A stretch of 41,591 bases of DNA from JAUVXE01 sp964349355 (GTDB lineage Bacteria > Actinomycetota > Coriobacteriia > Anaerosomatales > SLCP01), in assembly GCA_964349355.1 (NCBI GenBank), contig CAYGFZ010000015.1, positions 1 to 41,591 of the forward strand, read 5' to 3'. Positions 38,799 through 41,591 of the stretch are shown piece after piece. The translations under genes and the position numbers were made by a program. The notes below the pieces were generated by a model, which was not told the DNA's origin, did no database searches, and saw only the letters and a program-made list of their open reading frames with translations. Every line of letters begins with the position of its first letter. The stretch's first letter is position 1.

Positions 38799-41249
38799 AT
38801 GTCGACACTCGTAGAAGCCCAGGGACGACGCACCGGAATCGCCGTGTACACGGCGCTTGCCCTCGCCGTGACACTTGGCCTCGTTGGTGTGCGCATCGCC
38901 TTCGGCTACCTGCTCTTCCACGGACTCGTCGAACTCATCTCTATCGCGATCGCCGCAGGGACGTTCATGGTGACGTGGAACCTGCGTCGCTACTTCGATA
39001 GCGGATATCTCCTGGTCGTCGCGGTCGGCTTCTTCTTCGCAGCGGGAGTCGATGCACTCCACACCTTCGCGTACAGCGGCATGAACGTCTTCCCGGACGC
39101 TACGGCCGACCTCCCCACACAACTATGGCTGATCGCGCGCTACGTCCAAGCGGGCGCACTGGTGGCCGCTCCTGTGTTCGCCCGGCGTAAGGCTCCGGCC
39201 ATAGCGGTCTTTTGGTCGTTCGCCGCAGTGACCGCCGCACTGCTCTCGACCATCTTCGTTTTCGGGATCTTCCCTACAGCCTTTGTCGAGGGAACCGGAC
39301 TCACGCCGTTCAAGATCTACTCCGAGTACGCGATCTCGTTGGCCATGGCACTGAGCCTGGCCGCTATCTGGAAGTACCGGGCGACCTTTCCCCGGGAGGT
39401 ACTATGGCTGCTGACCTGTGCGATCGTAGCGGCCATCGCCAGCGAACTCGCGTTCACGCTCTACACCAACCCCTTCGCCCCGTGGAACATGACCGGGCAC
39501 CTACTGAAGATCCTCACCTTCTTCCTGCTCTACCGTGCCATCGTCGAGACCGTTCTCGTGCGCCCCTTCGACGTCCTCTTCGGCGACCTGCGTGCAGCAT
39601 CTGACAGGCTCTCGGAGAGTGAGGAGCGGTTCAGGAGTACGTTCGAGCAGGCTACCCTCGGGATCGCACACGTCGATCTGCAGGGACGGTGGCTACGCCT
39701 CAACCACAAGCTTGCCGAGATCACCGGGTACCCGATGGATGAGCTCCTACACCTGCGCCCCGAGGACATCACTCATCCCGAGGACCGCCCCACCGAGCGC
39801 GCTCTGATCGAGCGGCTCATCTCGGGCGAGCTCGGCGAATACCGGCTCGAGAAACGCTACATCCGAAAGGACGGTTCCATCGCGTGGGTCGAGATCAGTC
39901 GTACCCTGCTCAGGGCCGCCGACGGAGCACCGAAGCACTCCATCGCGATCGTCGAAGATATCAACGCACGCAAGGCTCAAGAACACGACCTCATACGGTC
40001 GCGGGACCTCACCGAGGCTCTGAACTCCATCGATCTTGCCATCAACGCCACGACCGACAGCGACGAGATCACCCGGACCGCCGCCGAGGAAGGCTGCCGG
40101 GCGCTTGGAGCGGAGAGCGCGGCAGTGTTGATGTGCGACAGGGGGCGGTGGCGGCCCGCACATCTCTACCGGTTCCCGCACGAGTCGATACCCTCGCATG
40201 CGCCGTCGGATGGGTCGATACCTGTCGCCGACGAGGACGGCTCCCCGCTGATCGTCGACGATGCCTACCACGATGACCGCATGAGCCCCGCGACGATGCG
40301 CGTCCTCGGCATCAGGTCGCTGCTGACAGTTCCTTTGAGGTTCCGTGGTGAGGACCTCGGGGTGATCTACTTCAACTACCACTCCGGCGTACACCGCTTC
40401 ACCGACCCTGAGGTCGAGTTCGCCAAACGCCTCTCATCCTCGACCACCCAGGCGATCGAGAACGCCCGGCTTGCCGAGGCCCAGCGAGCGATCACCGACA
40501 CCCTCGAGTCCGCCCTGCTCCACATGCCCGATGCTATCCAGGGCATCGAGTTCGCCCATGCGTACCGAAGTGCAACAGAGCTCGCGCGCATCGGTGGCGA
40601 CTTCTATGATCTCTTCGAGGCCGAGGACCAGATCGTCGGCTTCATGTTGGGTGACGTGTCCGGCAAGGGGCTGGAAGCCGCGACACTCACGGCGATGGCC
40701 AAGAGCACCATCCGGGCGTTCGCGTACCAGGACCACCGGCCAGCGCGGGTACTCGAGTCCGCGAACGCCGCGATCGCATCCCAGGTCGGAGATAGCCGCT
40801 TCATCACCGCGATCTACGGCACGATCGACACACGCAACGGAAGACTACGGATCGCATGCGCGGGTCACCCGCAGCCGGTTCTTTGCTCAGAGGGAATATG
40901 CGGTGAGCACTTCATCGACAGTTCGCCCCCCCTCGGCGTGCTTCCCGACACCACGTTCGCCGAGTTCGAGACCGTCCTCGATCCCGACACACTCCTCGTG
41001 ATCTTCAGTGACGGGCTCATCGAGGCACGGGCAGGCGACGAGTTCTTGGGTGAGAAGCGGGTCTCACAGACGGTCCAGGCAGCCTCCATCGGTGGTCCGG
41101 CGGCCGTGATCGACGCCCTGCTGATTGTGGCCGAGGAGCACTCCGGCGGTAAGATCGGCGACGACGTCGCAGTCGTGGTGTTGCGCTTCACGGGTGCCGA
41201 TACCACAACGGTGATGCCGAACGAGAGGCACGGCGCCGAGGCGGACTGA
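38799..41249 (+). CDS. SpoIIE-type PP2C phosphatase with MASE3-like membrane sensor, PAS and GAF domains
   Basis: 816 residues. About eight transmembrane helices in the first 245 residues include VDALHTFAYSGMNVFP and FALYTNPFAPWN-like stretches, resembling the MASE3 sensor. A PAS domain (FRSTFEQATLGIAHVDLQG to IVEDINARK) and a GAF domain (ALNSIDLAINATTDSDEI to FAKRLSSSTT) follow. The C-terminal PP2C domain has GGDFYDLFEAEDQI, LGDVSGKGLEAATLTAM, LVIFSDGLIEARAGD and IGDDVAVVVL, the full metal set. It is expected to dephosphorylate a STAS-type antagonist. No partner lies beside it. The ATG is six bases after the N gap, so a start upstream in the gap is not excluded. Confidence 0.9.
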   Translation: MSTLVEAQGRRTGIAVYTALALAVTLGLVGVRIAFGYLLFHGLVELISIAIAAGTFMVTWNLRRYFDSGYLLVVAVGFFFAAGVDALHTFAYSGMNVFPDATADLPTQLWLIARYVQAGALVAAPVFARRKAPAIAVFWSFAAVTAALLSTIFVFGIFPTAFVEGTGLTPFKIYSEYAISLAMALSLAAIWKYRATFPREVLWLLTCAIVAAIASELAFTLYTNPFAPWNMTGHLLKILTFFLLYRAIVETVLVRPFDVLFGDLRAASDRLSESEERFRSTFEQATLGIAHVDLQGRWLRLNHKLAEITGYPMDELLHLRPEDITHPEDRPTERALIERLISGELGEYRLEKRYIRKDGSIAWVEISRTLLRAADGAPKHSIAIVEDINARKAQEHDLIRSRDLTEALNSIDLAINATTDSDEITRTAAEEGCRALGAESAAVLMCDRGRWRPAHLYRFPHESIPSHAPSDGSIPVADEDGSPLIVDDAYHDDRMSPATMRVLGIRSLLTVPLRFRGEDLGVIYFNYHSGVHRFTDPEVEFAKRLSSSTTQAIENARLAEAQRAITDTLESALLHMPDAIQGIEFAHAYRSATELARIGGDFYDLFEAEDQIVGFMLGDVSGKGLEAATLTAMAKSTIRAFAYQDHRPARVLESANAAIASQVGDSRFITAIYGTIDTRNGRLRIACAGHPQPVLCSEGICGEHFIDSSPPLGVLPDTTFAEFETVLDPDTLLVIFSDGLIEARAGDEFLGEKRVSQTVQAASIGGPAAVIDALLIVAEEHSGGKIGDDVAVVVLRFTGADTTTVMPNERHGAEAD

Positions 41250-41318
41250 GCGATGCCCGCCAAGCACGTGGCAGATGGAGACCTGCGTATCGCGACGCCC
41301 CGTTCGCCGAAGAACGAA

Positions 41319-41348
41319 AGCGGCCCTCCCCTGCCGGGAAGGACCGCT
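41319..41348 (-). terminator. Terminator of tRNA-Leu
   Basis: AGCGGCCCTCCCC (41319-41331) and GGGAAGGACCGCT (41336-41348) pair over 13 bases with two G-U wobbles around a 4-base loop, followed on the minus strand by TTTCGTTCTTC. It starts 12 bases past the tRNA end. Confidence 0.75.
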
Positions 41349-41359
41349 CTGGTGCTCAC

Positions 41360-41445
41360 TGGTGTCGGAGGTGGGATTTGAACCCACACGTCCCTGGGGA
41401 CACTAGGCCCTCAACCTAGCGCGTCTGCCGTTCCGCCACTCCGAC
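41360..41445 (-). tRNA. tRNA-Leu (GAG)
   Basis: 86 bases with the long variable arm of class II tRNAs (TGTCCCCAGGGACG). Acceptor GTCGGAG/CTCCGAC, anticodon stem CTAGG/CCTAG with loop TTGAGGG (anticodon GAG), T-arm GGGTTCAAATCCC, and CCA encoded. A -10-like TATACT lies about 40 bases upstream on the minus strand. Confidence 0.96.
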
Positions 41446-41481
41446 GCTCCGCGTCCGCAACCGCGAGCGCGACGAACGAGA

Positions 41482-41512
41482 GTATAGCGCACTCGTATCT
41501 GCCGCGCTATAC
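41482..41512. repeat. Inverted repeat between tRNA-Leu and the gene at the right edge
   Basis: GTATAGCGC and GCGCTATAC form a perfect 9-base stem around 13 bases. It overlaps the stop codon of the partial gene at 41507 and the TATACT box of tRNA-Leu. It may be a terminator or operator. Confidence 0.45.
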
Positions 41513-41591
41513 GGATTCTCCGGTTCTCTCCACGCTATGCGAGACCCACTCAAGGACCCGCAGAGCATCCTCCTCATCCAGGTGCCGCACC
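41507..41591 (-). CDS. C-terminal tail of an unknown gene at the window edge
   Basis: 27 residues are visible before a TAG, ending ALRVLEWVSHSVERTGESV. The amphipathic, Glu/Leu-rich composition looks like real coding sequence, but the piece is too short to identify. The opposite strand also has an open frame starting ATG here, with no ribosome site. Confidence 0.4.
   Translation of the reverse strand, partial: VRHLDEEDALRVLEWVSHSVERTGESV

Noticed and set aside
1..41591. CRISPR arrays, prophage, rRNA genes, replication origin
   Set aside because: No regularly spaced repeats, integrase, phage structural genes, rRNA-like sequence or DnaA-box clusters were seen.

Overview
This is a high-GC chromosomal segment with densely packed operons, GTG/TTG starts, and mostly minus-strand transcription. 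The gene order hemE-hemH-hemY, two SpoIIE phosphatases, a STAS-kinase fusion and futalosine-type menaquinone genes suggest an anaerobic or facultative member of the Actinomycetota. A Coriobacteriia-like lineage is my best guess. That placement is inferred from gene content; no similarity search was possible. A complete sigma-54 factor is present, which is unusual for that phylum. The sequence is a scaffold with three 100-N gaps, and one of them is demonstrably false.

Layout. 1-3047: haem operon hemE-hemH-hemY (minus). 3178-5169: acetyl-CoA synthetase with a 540-bp repeat-bearing upstream region. 5713-10096: operon of xseA, xseB, a HIT protein, a DegV protein and a ferredoxin-ASKHA (RACo-like) activator. 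10162-12103: membrane zinc peptidase and RNase D. 12218-13260 (plus): lipid kinase, split only by an assembly artefact. 13286-14229: c-type cytochrome lipoprotein and tRNAs Val, Gly and Cys. 14272-24045: long minus-strand run of a SpoIIE phosphatase with three GAF domains, a STAS-HATPase fusion, a glycosyltransferase, a nitroreductase, a HAD hydrolase, ubiD, ubiA, ubiX and a 50-aa ORF. 24122-24847: ccdA. 24931-29833: rpoN, histidine kinase, NtrC-type regulator, zinc-ribbon membrane protein and HMA metal-binding protein. 29927-35115: EamA transporter, CDF efflux protein, CsoR/CstR-family repressor, a duplicated trxA-fmdB-DUF302 locus and a membrane-anchored chelatase-like protein. 35112-38692: PHP protein (gapped), aminotransferase, B12-type radical SAM protein and a partial gene. 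38799-41249 (plus): second SpoIIE phosphatase. 41360-41591: tRNA-Leu and the tail of another gene.

The most interesting signal is a set of three near-identical ATACCC-N4/5-GGGTAT palindromes, at 24883, 31858 and 33780. Each lies between the -35 and -10 boxes of a good promoter. They sit in front of ccdA, the CsoR/CstR-family gene (shared with the CDF operon) and trxA-fmdB-DUF302 (facing the chelatase-like gene). This predicts one repressor coordinating thiol-disulfide export (TrxA to CcdA), cation efflux and poorly characterised DUF302, FmdB and chelatase-like proteins. The repressor keeps the two family cysteines but has Ser where copper-sensing CsoR has His. A sulfur-type or non-canonical metal signal is therefore possible.

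The same locus carries a perfect 533-bp tandem duplication, either a very recent event or a misassembly. The lipid-kinase gap is flanked by an exact 55-bp repeat, and removing the repeat and the Ns restores an intact reading frame.
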